DNA of 64,000 nt from contig JAUKPH010000022.1 in the NCBI GenBank assembly GCA_030549335.1, forward strand, positions 4,513,001 through 4,577,000, written 5' to 3'. Shown piece by piece: positions 24,451 through 36,100 of the stretch. The position numbers were made by a program, and so were the translations under genes. The notes under the pieces are model-generated. The model was not told where the DNA came from. It made no database searches and saw nothing but the letters and a program-made list of their open reading frames with translations. Origin of the DNA: Pontederia crassipes. Lineage: Eukaryota; Streptophyta; Magnoliopsida; Commelinales; Pontederiaceae. The stretch's first letter is position 1. Each line of letters begins with the position of its first letter.

Positions 24451-25117
24451 TGTCACGGGGTCATTCTCGGACACTAGACCACGTGCGACGACTAGGCGGA
24501 TAGGCACTTAGCCAAGCCTGTTTTGGGTTTGCAGCGGAAGTTTTATGGTCGAGACGACTATGCCGAGAGTCGCTCTTATAGACATTCAATCACGGACATG
24601 ACTAGAGAGTTGGACTACTCGTCACGAGACCGTGGCATTAGCGTGTTGCGGTACTAATGTAGGCGCTTGGGCGCTTAAAGTCCGAAGGGACGACGAAGGG
24701 ACCACGGGACACCACGAAGGGACACCGATGTGGGTTGCCACCCCACGCTCAAGGCCATGACACTAGAATTAAAGGAAAGTTTATTTGTATTAAATATGAT
24801 GAAACATAACATACAATTGGGCCTCGGAAGGCACTAGTGGACTCCTCCCAATGTACCGTAGGTATAGGAGTCTTGTTACATATTGAAGATGCAAAAGACG
24901 TATCCTATGGGAACGTCACATACTTGGCCATTCATAATGACGACCTTACAAGATAAATGCCCTAAGGGCGGATAACTTGGTACTCCGCAATATTACGCAG
25001 TGCGGGACGGCTGCATGTGTTCCATGTTTTCGGCGCTAAGCGGCCGATGGCTATAAGTTGAGCGGCACTGGTGCCGCGAGGCTTCACGCTTCGTGTCACG
25101 GGAAACGCCCCGTGACA
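24451..25117 (-). repeat. Right LTR (5' LTR in element sense), 667 bp
   Basis: It begins TGTCACGGGGTC and ends GCCCCGTGACA, and pairs with the LTR at 20867-21534. Confidence 0.93.
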
Positions 25118-25251
25118 CGCACGCTGACGCAGGAAAAGAAGGGGGAGAGCCCTTTCGTTCTTTCCCTGCATAGTGCCAGGAAAGAGCGAGGGGTGGGGGG
25201 GTAGCCGCACCCCTCTGCGTCGTGTGCAAGGCGCCGGTGCCGGGAAAGAGC

Positions 25252-25271
25252 GGGGGGGGGGGGGGGGGGGG
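25252..25271. repeat. Poly(G) tract, 20 nt
   Basis: Twenty consecutive G in the right core of the long-TIR element, after CCGGGAAAGAGC. Confidence 0.95.
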
Positions 25272-25561
25272 TGGGGTGTCGCCGCACGCAGAGAGGGGCG
25301 GTGACCCCCTCTCTTTCCCTGCGCTAACATGCGCAGGGCACCGGAACTCCCCCCCCTCTCTTCTCTCTTTCCCTACGCCGACGTCGGGAAAGGAGGAGGG
25401 GGGATTTTATGTAAAAATGTACTAACATTTAAGACAAGGGTATAATGAACTTTTCACAAATGCGAAAAAAATAAAATAACGAAGAAGTCGATGGAATTGG
25501 ACGGAAGGATCAATTGAAAAAATAGTGATAATTTAGGTACTCAAAAAACCATTTCATAATC

Positions 25562-26434
25562 GGATCGAAGATCGAATTGGATGGCTAATTGGGTCACGAT
25601 CCGATCGGGTTCAACCGGATTGAATCGAATTATATTAAAAGAATAATTTTTCTAATAAATTTGAATAGAGAATTCATAAGTAATATAATATAGTATATAA
25701 ATAATAAACCATTAGTAATAATAAAGTTATGTGAAAAATCATTAATTATATATGAAAAATTAAGACTTATTCAAAATCATAATCACAAATGTATTATCAG
25801 CGTGTTTTATTAATTATATGATACTAGTGATGCAATATTAATTAATTATATTACAATTAACTTATTCTTAATTCTTCTTCCCTAATTATTTCTTAAAGCT
25901 AATTTTTTTTCTATAAATAAAATTCCTGCATTGTGCATAATGTTTTCATTTAATTTCTTATACTTTTTTTAAAAAATTAGAGATGAATTGTTTTAGTTTT
26001 AAAATTTCCTGTTATGCTTCGAAAAGTTAATGCTACCCAAAATTAAGATGACTAATAGATTGTTAATTATCATCATTATTATTATGAAAGGTAACTTTCT
26101 TATTATTCAATTTTGCTTTCCTTTTTTCCCCTTTATTTTTCAAATCTTCCATGATTTTAGACTTCATTTCATCCGATTTTTTTTTGTTTCCTTTTTATCT
26201 TTCAAAATTATATTTGAAAGTTTCCATTTTATACCATTAGTTTCCTTCTTTAATAAAAAAAACCGGGTTGAACCAGAATGGTCCGATCAACCCGATTTTA
26301 CTTATTTTTCCGATTCATACTGGTTTTTTTTTTACAAAACTGGTTTTATATATAAATTCAGACTGGACAGACAACCGGTTCACGGTTGAACCGCACAGAC
26401 CGGCTGGTTCGATCCGATTCTGAAAACCTTATAA
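25562..26434. repeat. AT-rich insertion with CCGGTTCGACC-type ends
   Basis: It splits the right arm of the long-TIR element. The left end has ATCCGATCGGGTTCAACCGG and the right end ACCGGTTCACGGTTGAACCG and GGCTGGTTCGATCCGATTCT, with an AT-rich centre. Related motif clusters lie at about 53855-54010 and 63296-63520. Confidence 0.5.
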
Positions 26435-26509
26435 AAAAATGAAGTTCGTAGTTTAGGATTAGATGTGAAAAATTGTGATAGTTCAGGGGTGGTTAGAAAA
26501 AATAACCCT

Positions 26510-27058
26510 ATTATTTATGTGCATTCCAAGGCTATTCATTTATTATAATCCGATTTAATTGAAAAATCAAAGTCGATAGGAAATGTCCAATTTGATTTCA
26601 TTTGTCAAATATATTGGTTTTGTTCAGATTCTGAGATTCTACAACATGATTTGGCTTTTATCATGCAAAAATGAGCAGAAACAGGAAAAACAATCAATAC
26701 AATATTTGTTGGCTCCTCCTCCACATCATCATCCTGATATTCTCTGTGCCCTTCCTCCCGAAGCCAACTCTGTTTTTTTCCCTTCCAATCTTCCATAGAA
26801 CCAGAACCACCTCCTCCCAATTCCTCTACTCATCCATCCATTATTGAGCTCCCAAAGTGCCTGGTCTACTGATTCTTTACTACTCGATTTAAAATAAATG
26901 GACAGCCCATGCATTTCCCCCGTGGCCATGATCCAAGTCTAATGCTCAGCTTTGCACTACTTACATAAGCAAATTAAAAACAAATAAAGCACTACGATGT
27001 CCCCGACCTCCTCAGTCCTCCCCCCTAAGAAATGAAGGCAAAGTAGTACTATTATTAA

Positions 27059-27107
<49 letters not shown>

Positions 27108-27400
27108 CAATAGAACGTTTTTTTTCCTTTGGCCTTTGGAACAAGCAAAGCAACCCTCTTTTCTCTTTTCTCAAAGCTTTTATACCGGTCTCTTACAAGA
27201 GTGCAACAAGCCCGAACCCTTGGGGAAAGAAAAAATTGACTCAGTAAATTATAATCAAGTATAGACAATGACTTTCAGGGAGCTTTAAATACTTTCAGCT
27301 TCCTTACGGAACCAAAAATCTCAGTCAAAAGAACTTGAGGAGGAGCTGGTTCAAATATGTAGAAAATAAATCGAACTCAGTGTCAAATCTCAAGTGTTCA
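26510..27400. other. Spacer with (AT)n microsatellite
   Basis: The spacer includes a (AT)21 run at 27061-27102. A 66-codon minus-strand frame at 26729-26929 resembles no family I know. No gene can be supported. Confidence 0.5.
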
Positions 27401-29619
27401 TGTAATACTTCGAGATTTACGTGACTATCACGTGCTCAGAGTCATCCGAAAGACGCTACGCAATTCTATGTAAATAAATTTTTGCTGAAAATAAACTAAT
27501 CCAATAATTCATTAGGACTAAGTCCTCCACCATGTGCAACATCTCTGTCACTGAACTTGGCCACCTGCATCACCATTCTCTATTCTCTCATCTGCATGAA
27601 TCTAGATGTAGGAAAAAACTTATGAGTATAAAAATACTCAGTACGTAGGGTCTAACCATAATAATAAGTATATCAATAGTGCTCAAGAATCAATAATCAA
27701 TAATGAACGATAATCAATAGAGCACATGATAAAACTATATAGGAAGAGCTCAATAATAAAATAATATATATATATATATATATCAATAAGGCCATGAATC
27801 AATAAAAAGATGAGGTAAGAGATCAAGGGATCAATCAATATCAATTATCAATTATGTCTGATCACTATGGCATCTATCCAATTTAACAATTTTTCATTGT
27901 CAATATTTGTGGTCATCGGTCAATTACTAATTTCTATTCTATTCAATAGGCGGAGGCAAAGCCAATCAATGTCAAAATCCAAATGACTAGGGTTCAATTC
28001 AATTCTATTTAATTTCAATTTCCATTCAATTCAATTCAATTCAGTTCAATTAGGGAGCGCTCAACCAATTATGGGAAACTCCATGTCTCTTTTTTGTAGG
28101 CCAGTGGGGGATCAGTGTCACGGTAAGCTGCCCTCCAATGATAGCGCTAACAATGTCTTCGTGATGGCAGGAGACTATGGCCATCACAGACAGCCATAGC
28201 TTCCCTAAAAGATGACGTCTCAAATCTCTAGGTAAACTATTTGCCCCATACAATACTATAACAATAATGGCCCAAAGGGCTTAGAGACAATCGGAAATAT
28301 GGAGACCCAACAGTTTTCATCTTTTATCTTGTTTAACTTAAAATCCTATCTTTAATAATTTACTTTAGGTTAGACAAGAACCCAATCAGGGAAAAACTAC
28401 TGGATCAATAACATGATAAGTAGCAAGATATGATATGGTAACGATGAGGATTATCACAAATCAAATCTAATAAAAGCTTGATGATGTCATATCTGTAAAC
28501 CATACAATAAAAAATAATTATAGTAACTATTCAATTATCTATATTAAAATATCCCAATTTCACTTTCTGTCCCCAGAACCCAGCCCACGTCGGGTGAAAT
28601 CCTGAGTCGTGTTCGGAAATGACCGATATCACCTCGGCCATGGAAAACTCGGGTCGGGTATATGGTGAACCTTGGCCGGGTCGGCCGATTCACGTTCAAT
28701 CCAATTCGCACCTCGACTCGATTCGAGCCGAAGCCAGAACCCAGGTCGGGTCAATAGAAACCCGTACCGGGTTGGACAACCCGATCCGATTTTGAATTCG
28801 ACTCGATCCGGATTCAACAAAAATCCAGGCCGGGTAAAGCAGAACCCGGGCCGGGTTCTGCCGTCGACGGAAAAGTGCGTTCCGACGCGACCTTCCAACT
28901 ATCATAACTATGCCCTATGATATCCAAAATACGCATACGATATATCAATGGAATCCTGGTACAAAGGAGAAGATGATAGGGTTCCATGTCGCGAAAAATC
29001 GACGACATAGGGATTGCTCTCTGCCCTACGTACCTAAAGTTGGCTGAAAAACCAACTGAATTCCCTTCTTTGACAATATGCACGAACGCCGAACTTTGGC
29101 CAGTGATTGTTCTCTGTCCTCGTTCCGAAACTTGCGGCCACCATCTGGAACTTCTTCTTCTATGTGCAGACTGTGAAATCAGCCACCACACGTTCTCGGG
29201 GTACCTCGGTTTGCTGCAAACGAGAGAAAAAATAGGGCTCGTGGGCAGAATTCTATTTGGCAGAAAAAAGAGTTTTCCAGCCACTCTTTAATGTTTATTT
29301 ATAGGTGTATATTTGAGATTTCAATTCTATTAGGCATTGGACTCTTTTAGAATCAATCTTGACCATCTATTACTAATTTATCACATCATAATTTCTCAGA
29401 TTTAATTTAAATATGAGATTAATTAATTTTCTATCATAACAACTCAATTAAATCCAATCCCTCTCAGATTCCTTCTTATCTCTTTAACCATCTTTTCCAA
29501 TTTCCCTTGATTTTCGGAATTAAATAATTCTCGAATTTTAGAAGATGATTTTCCAAATATTATAAATAAATGAAATAAAATATTTATTTATTTATTTAAC
29601 AAAAATTTGGGTTGTTACA
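27401..29619 (-). mobile_element. Solo LTR of a Ty3/gypsy element, 2.2 kb
   Basis: The plus-strand borders are TGTAATACTTCGAG and AATTTGGGTTGTTACA, so the minus strand runs TGTAACAACCC...TATTACA. GTTCA lies directly left (27396-27400) and directly right (29620-29624), a perfect 5-bp target duplication. No internal region or second LTR lies between the duplications, so this is a solo LTR left by LTR-LTR recombination. A minus-strand TATA box (CTATAAATA) lies near 29303. The minus orientation is inferred from that box and from similarity of end style to the LTR at 55955-58192. Confidence 0.85.
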
Positions 29620-29624
29620 GTTCA

Positions 29625-31100
29625 AATACTAATCAGTGTACTCTAACGACCATCCCAATAGTAATATCACCATATTGGACAAATTTTCATTGAAAAATAA
29701 GACCTTAGATAGAATGAAGTCTTCCTCCCTTCTCCTGCAGTCAATTCCCAGAGGCAAAGTTTTAAAAAAAAATATCGTCCAATTTAAATGGTCCGATCGC
29801 GAATCGATTACAAAACTGATCCGATTTGATAATAAAATTAGAATAATTAAAAAATCAGATTGACTCAGAAAAAATTGGGTCGAACCAATAAATTATTTCA
29901 ACCCATTGTTTTTTTTAATTTTTCAAAAGAAAATGAAATATGGAAAGATTTTATTAGGGAATTGAATGTTTAAATGATTTTTAATAAAATTGGAAAGTTA
30001 TGATCATGAAAGGAGACAAAAATGGAAACGATTTAAAATTCAAATAAGAAATGAAGGGAAAGATCTTGAAACCTTGACGGGAGGAAATGAATCAAAATGG
30101 AAATAAATTAGTAATCAAATAAAATAAAAGAGAATTATATATGTAAAGAGAATAAAATATGGTAATAATATATTAGTAATAAATTTGGATTCAAATTAAA
30201 TTTAGATTATTATATTAGTAATAATAAAAAAACCACTAAAATAAAAACATATTATTAGTCAAATAAAATAAAAGACAGTTATCTATGAAAAGAGAATAAA
30301 ATTTAGTAATAAAGTTAGGGTTGAAATTAAATTTATATTATTATATTAGTAATAATAAAAAAACTGCTAAAATAGAAACATAATATTAATCAAATCAAAT
30401 AAAAGAGAGTTACAAAGAGAATAAAATCCGGTAATATATGTTAGTAATAATTTAGATCGTAATAATAAAAGTAAAACTACTATATAAATTAACAACCAGT
30501 AACATATATATTATTTAATTGGTTTAATATTTTTTGTAATAATTTTCATATTAAATTAGCCACAAAAAATTATAAATAATATTATATTATTATATTATAT
30601 CAGTTGACTCCGGACGGGACCGAGTCACATTGCCAAGAGGGGCATGCCAGGTCGTCGCACATCTCCCCTATACAGCCCCCACTTGGACAAGTGTCTGGAA
30701 GGCACCTCTTCGAATCCGTATCTTTGCCTGGCGACTTAGAAGAAATTAGAATTAGTGGAAGCCTTCCGGTTCACTGTCAAATCTTCTTCTTCCTTTTTTT
30801 TTTTTCCTTTGTCAAAAGCAACTTATCCGAGTCAATACTTAGAAAAAATTATATCAACCCTGAATGAGATGGGACAAACAGGAAAAGTGTACAAGCTAGT
30901 AAGCCGCTTACCAACAAAGTACTGCATAGCATAACCAATTAGCAGATGCTTATTCAGACCACCACAAACATGCCCATCAAGCATACACATCAACAGCAAC
31001 TCAATCAGGGACATACATTACAAACAGTATGTTCTCTAATAATGGATTGCATAATGAGCTACAAGTCTTTCTTGCTTAGCTACAAGTGGTCTTGTATGCC
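29625..31100. other. AT-rich intergenic DNA
   Basis: Runs such as TATTAGTAATAATAAAAAAAC recur with the words AAAAGAGAATAAAAT at about 30100-30420, giving a loose, diverged repeat of about 110-130 bp. A GC-richer patch at 30604-30790 is unidentified. A minus-strand frame at 30832-31014 could include an exon with a GTAAGC donor, but I do not recognise the peptide. Confidence 0.45.
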
Positions 31101-33703
31101 TTTTTTTTCTTAAAAAAAAGTAAAGAAAATTCATTAATGCGAAGGATTACTACAAGAGTCATTGTACAAAAATTGATGAAGGTCGGGAAAAAGACCGTCC
31201 ACCAAAAAATACTCGTCATTTTGACGATCAACATTAGCTAAGTGGTTGTGGCAGAGTTGCGAGCTCTGGGCAGAAAATAATAGAAGTAGGTGCAATCCTG
31301 TTAAGGTTGTCCAAGATATCATAGAGGAGATTGCGTAGGCACCACGGACAAGGACAGGAGCGCCTGATCAAGTGAACCAGAACTTCTGAATTCGTGCATA
31401 TTTTGACATGAGTTGTTCTTATGGCAACACATGCGTGAACCCCCCAGAGCAGCAATCAGAGTGAAGGGCTGACCTAGCATGAGAGCAGCACCGGCGCTTG
31501 CAAAAATGAAAGCACAGAATGAGAGCGGAGCAGAAAATCATATCCCTCCGATCCGTTAGCCTGAATGTACAGCCGTCCGAATTGAGAGTAATCCAATTCG
31601 GGGAAGGGAGCTCCCACTGAATCGTGGTAGGATTCTGGGGGTGGATTGCCTCAGGGGTGTGGATTGTGCACGAGGAGAATTCATGGAAACCAGCCATACC
31701 CTTTTCTCAAATCACCTTGGCAGTTGCAGACTTAGATTTGAAATGGATATCATTCCTGAGATTCTAGATGGACCAGATGTAGAAAGCAAAAATGGATAGA
31801 AGGTGTCTTTTGAACTGAAGGTCAGGTTGGCGCCTCATGAATCCAGGAGCCGAATCCCACGAGGGAAAGAAGCAAAAGGAGTAGTGGAGATCGGATTGGA
31901 AAATATCTCAAAGCTGAAGGGCGAGAGGACAAGAGAAGAAAAAATGGGAAATTATCTTAATGGCAAGGCCACAAATGGGACAAGAAGGGTTTATGGTGGA
32001 GTGAAAATTGAGAATGTAATATATAATAGGAAGGCGTTTATGGAAAAGTTTCCAAAGGAAGAAATGAATTTTGGGAGGAACGGAGATTTTTCAGATCGCA
32101 GTCCAAGGTTGTCGTCCTGCCACAAGTGTCGACAAAGCCTGGTGGTACATGAATTTATAAATGGAGCTAGCATTAGTGAGACCATGTTCATCGGTCGCCC
32201 AAACTCACACGTCATCACGGCAGAGCGAGGAATGTAAATACCGTAAATAGACTCACAAATTGATTTACAAAAGATTTGGTACAAAAAGGGGGTGTTCTAG
32301 GTAAAGTTGATAATGAGATCTGATACTTTCAAGGTATTGAGATCAAAATCTATGTTTAGGTAAGTAGGCAATCTAATTAACGAGATAGGCGATATCCATT
32401 GATAAAAAAGAATAGACGTATTGAGATAGGAGCCAATAGACTTGATAAACCCCAAGCGGAGGTGATGAAGAGAATCAAGGATAAGACGTCAGGACCAAGC
32501 AATACCTTTTGAGGGCAAAAAATTCCAGAGACATAAGGTTCCATATTTAGCTTGGACCAGGCTCGCCCAGGGGGATTGTTAGTTGTTAAGAAGGCTAAGT
32601 ACTCTTCTTGCAAGTAATGAGAGATGAACGAGGTGGATGTTCCTAATACATAGACCTCCTTCATCTCGGGGAAGCTGAACAGTAAACCAACGAATCAAGT
32701 AGAGCCCTCTCCGACCATGACCAGAATCTCATAGGAAAGTTCTGGTAAGGCGCTCCAACGAGCGGAGAGTGCCCGCGGAGATGTAGGTTGTCCCTAGAAA
32801 GTAGGTGGGAAGGGAGGGGAAGCACGAGTTGATGAGAGTAGTATGCCCATCCTGAGTCAAGAGTTTACGCCGCCAACTGAAAAAGTCTGGCGGTAAAATG
32901 TTTAACAATAAATCCTTGCTCCCTGACGGGAATGTAGTAAACAAAAATAGGAATACCCAGGTAGGTGAAGGGGAAGGACCCTTGAGAGATACCCAGGCAA
33001 TGGATGAGCGCCTCACGCCTACAAGGGTTGAGGTGACTTGGAAAATAGACTACAGACTTAAGAAAGTTAATACGTTAGCATGTGAGGGATTCATATGAGG
33101 ATAGGACTGTTCCAAGTTGTCCACCATTGGCCTGGGTGGCCCGGATGCAGACAAGTAAGTCATTAGCAAACATGAGGTGACTAAGGGAGAAGGAGTTGAG
33201 TTTGAAAGGACTAATGCGGCCCGACCCCACATGCATATGTAATAGTGATGTGAAAATCTAGGACAATAATAAAGAGATAGGGTGAGTGTGGATCGCCCTG
33301 GCAGATGCCACGATGAGCCTCGAAATAAGGTGACGATTTTTTGTTGATAACACACGAGAAAATAGGGGACCTGATACAGAGATTAATCCAGGTGATAAAT
33401 TGGTGAGGAAAGTAATGAGGTTGAGGATGTGGATGACCGCATCCCAGGAAACACTGTCAAAGACTTTTTTTCATATCGATTTTAATCAGCATATGCTGAA
33501 CATGACCACCAAAGGGAGTGGGAGAGCTCCTGGGCCAGTAAAATGTTGTCTTGGATGTTCCGATCTAAGATAAACGCAGTCTGAGAAGTGCTGATTATCT
33601 TATCCAACGAAGGCTTGAGGCAATTGGTTAGGATTTTGGCAAAAACATGATAAAGGGAGATGGGGCTATAGTCTTTGATGGTTGAGGGGAGGGGAGGGAG
33701 AAA

Positions 33704-33723
33704 GGGGGGGGGGGGGGGGGGGG
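33704..33723. repeat. Poly(G) tract, 20 nt, inside the LINE
   Basis: Twenty consecutive G interrupt LINE reading frames that are recognisable on both sides; followed by TGGTGGTGG and a T run. Confidence 0.95.
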
Positions 33724-34287
33724 TGGTGGTGGTTTTTTTTTTGGGGATAAAGATGAGGGGGGTTTTACACCAATTGGTAGGAAGGTGGTTGTTTTCAAAA
33801 GCCTGCTTGATGGCATAGGTTATACGGTGCCCACTATATCCTAATAATTTCGATAAGAGCCAAGAGTGAATCCATCCGGGCCTGGCGCATGACCGGATGG
33901 CATGCCCTAGGTGACCAAACGGACCTCCTCGTCAGTAATGGGCTTGGTAAGTGAGGGAAAGATGGTAGGATCATAGGTGGGTACATTAGGCCAGAGGTTA
34001 GAAGAAATGGCTTGGGCCGGCAGTGCACTACTGAGGCTAACATAATGATCGACAAAATGTTTCTCAATCAGTTGGGGCTGGGTGATGACCTCACTTGAGT
34101 CAAGATGGACCTGATGAATGAGGTTTTGCTTATGGCGGATAATGGTTTGAATGTGAAAAAATTTTGTGTTTCGGTCACCGTGATGGAGCCAAGCAGTCTA
34201 GGCCTTACTCCACCACTTGACATTAATTTGTCGTAGTAAGGCAGGCCTCTGGATAAGTCAAGACCTTCCAGCAGCAAGATGCGGTCA

Positions 34288-34398
34288 CCAGACATTACGA
34301 GAGAAATAGCTGAGGAGCATGAAGAAAAACAAAGGATTGAGGCCCTCAATCCTTTGTTTTTCTTCATCCTCCATGGCTATTTCTCTTGTAATGTCTGG
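34288..34398. repeat. Imperfect inverted repeat, 55-bp arms
   Basis: Arm CCAGACATTACGAGAGAAAT... and its reverse complement ...ATTTCTCTTGTAATGTCTGG meet at GAGG-C-CCTC with a one-base centre. Only a few mismatches occur, around the AGCTGAGGAG part. It lies at the 5' end of the LINE remnant and would form a long hairpin. Confidence 0.9.
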
Positions 34399-34430
34399 TA
34401 AACTGTATCAAGAAATAAAATGGTCATAGG

Positions 34431-36100
34431 CTGTCACAATAGGGAAAAAGGAATTACATATCAATCTCCTTGAAAAGGTTTGCCACCTTCCTTACTTCAG
34501 CTTCTGCCATTAGCACGCTGCTCTTTGTGCCTTTCTCTTCGATTTAGCTCTACGTTTGGTGCTCTCTTTGTTTTGGATTGCCTGCTACAACAAGATTGTT
34601 AATTAGATAGCTATCATGATCGAGATGAATAAAGAAACTATAAGTCTCATAATAAAAACACATAGTTAAATATTCAAGATAATAATGGACATGAAACATC
34701 TCCACAGCATAACAACTTATGGGATCATAGTGGAGGAGCCCAAACAGAAGGGACTATAAGTTTCAATCAAAATCTGCTGAAGACCATTTCATCTTGTTCA
34801 ACTAGAAATGCAATAAGTTGATGCGAGCCCAATAAAGTTCATTGATTTAAATGAAAACATTATCATTTTAAACCCCTTAGAAATAACATATATTTTCATT
34901 AATAAACCAATTCAAATTTGAAACAACTAATTACTGATCCTGTAGCTCAAGTGCTAGAACTACACAAAGAAAAATGACGTTTTACTTGAATCATCTAGAC
35001 GAAGAGCTGGAACCACATATAAAAAGTGACACTTTACTGGTCCTTAAAAACCTCACAGGACTAGCGTTTCCCAATAATGAATGTGAAAGATCCAACCTGT
35101 ATAAGCTAGTCTTAAACTCAAATATGCAAGTCAGCAAGTGGACTTAAAATTTTGATTTTTTATTGAAGGGCAAATTAAAGGATCGCTAGCATGATCTAGA
35201 ATTTTGTATGTACTAATTATGAGAAAGATGTACAAGTCAAAATCAAAATATTGAGTTAGATTAAAAAAATACAAATAATTTCCTTCTAGTCATAAAGTAG
35301 ATGTAGCATAGAATATTCTAGATAACACCTCACCCCTCTAAAAATGTTGCTGTTGTGGTATCTTTAAATGGGCCTAAAGTCAATGGAGGGCCCGATCATG
35401 CAGCCATCTAAAAGTGATACAGAGCCTCAAATCAACGCAATGGAATATGAGATAAATACAAAAATACTTTGCATTCATACCAATAGAAAGTATAACACTT
35501 TACTTTCTATTGGTGGGAATTTACTTAGTCTTTTCTATCCTTCTTTTAATGTAAAGTGTTATACTATTATGTCATCACTCAGTAGTCATTACATCAAAGA
35601 ACAAATCACAAGGCGATTCATGTATGCCTATGATTTTGATATTAGTTATGTTTGCTCAGATCAGTTATGTTGCTTAAAACCATCTTTGGATGCAATTAAA
35701 TAATAAAACAAAATATAATCATACTTGTACTATACAACCATTAATGCTAGATATTTCACCACAGCTCACCTCCACTAAGTGGACATATATATGTCAAGGG
35801 GAGTGAAAGAGAAAATTAATCTTTTGATTTTTCAAAGCTTTCACAAGTCTCCTTTCTCACTCTCCTCCCTCATTTTCTATGGTTCATCTTGTCTGTACCA
35901 AAACACACAAAGAAAATACCTACCTAACAACTACTAGCAAGTCATCTATACTCTCAAAGAGCTGTCATAACATTGTACAAGGCAAGGGGGTCATCTTCCA
36001 CAAAACGAGAGCATCATTCCAAGTCCATTTTGAAGCTCCAAATTTCGCGATCTGACAGCACCATCAAGTTTTATCATAGCTCATATTGAGATTTGTCGAG
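34431..36100. other. Intergenic DNA, no gene identified
   Basis: Short inverted repeats occur at 35480-35513 (CCAATAGAAAGTA and its complement) and between 35489-35503 and 35551-35565 (AGTATAACACTTTAC). On the minus strand near 34590-34505 a possible terminal exon begins after TGTTGTAGCAG and encodes a Lys/Arg-rich tail, but no upstream exons were found. Confidence 0.4.

Larger units (their letters stand above)
20867..25117 (-). mobile_element. Complete non-coding LTR retrotransposon (LARD/TRIM-like)
   Basis: Two near-identical direct repeats, 20867-21534 and 24451-25117, bound a 2.9-kb interior. The LTRs have TGTCACGGGG/CCCCGTGACA ends. The primer site for initiator methionine tRNA (TGGTATCAGAGC on the minus strand) lies at 24437-24448, two bases from the right LTR, and a polypurine tract GGTGGGGGAGAA (minus) at 21535-21546 abuts the left LTR. 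The element is therefore on the minus strand. CGCA flanks both ends as a possible 4-bp target duplication. The interior has no gag, protease, RT or integrase motif in any frame, so movement would need proteins from another element. Confidence 0.9.
20486..26509. mobile_element. Long-TIR (Mutator-like?) element with nested insertions
   Basis: The left arm, about 20486-20710, starts AGGATTATTTTGTCTAATCA. The right arm is its reverse complement, ending GGTTAGAAAAAATAACCCT at 26509. That arm is split by a foreign insertion, with its inner part at 25410-25560 (GTATAATGAACTTTTCACAA, TTGGACGGAAGGATCAATTG) and its outer part at about 26435-26509. The core holds CCGGGAAAGAG motifs, long G runs, and a complete LTR element at 20867-25117. 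Arms of over 200 bp and the absence of a transposase point to a non-autonomous Mutator-like element. The target duplication is unclear; ATTATTT occurs on both sides. Confidence 0.65.
31101..34430 (-). mobile_element. Degenerate LINE (non-LTR retrotransposon)
   Basis: Read on the minus strand across many stops and frame changes, the order is that of a plant L1-type ORF2. A linker with ITDEEVRLVT lies near 33930, an RT region with TAFILDRNIQDN near 33560, a YADD-equivalent block near 33180 that reads FANDLLV, FTYLGIPIFV near 32950, and a C-terminal RNase H-like domain (WITLNSDGCTFRL near 31590, then FPDLHQFLYND near 31160). An A-rich tail lies at about 31101-31115. The endonuclease part is missing, so the copy is 5'-truncated. 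It is inactive. Confidence 0.85.

Noticed and set aside
22449-24511. Several 60-195 codon frames on both strands in the LTR element interior
   Set aside because: No gag, protease, RT, integrase or other motif; overlapping frames on both strands are expected in GC-richer DNA.
26729-26929. Minus-strand 66-codon ATG frame
   Set aside because: No recognised domain, promoter or splice context.
30832-31014. Minus-strand frame with LLIGYAMQYFVG and a GTAAGC donor
   Set aside because: Could be an exon, but no neighbouring exon and no recognised family; not enough for a gene call.
34500-34595. Possible minus-strand terminal exon with a basic tail
   Set aside because: Acceptor-like sequence alone; no upstream exon seen in 34600-36100.
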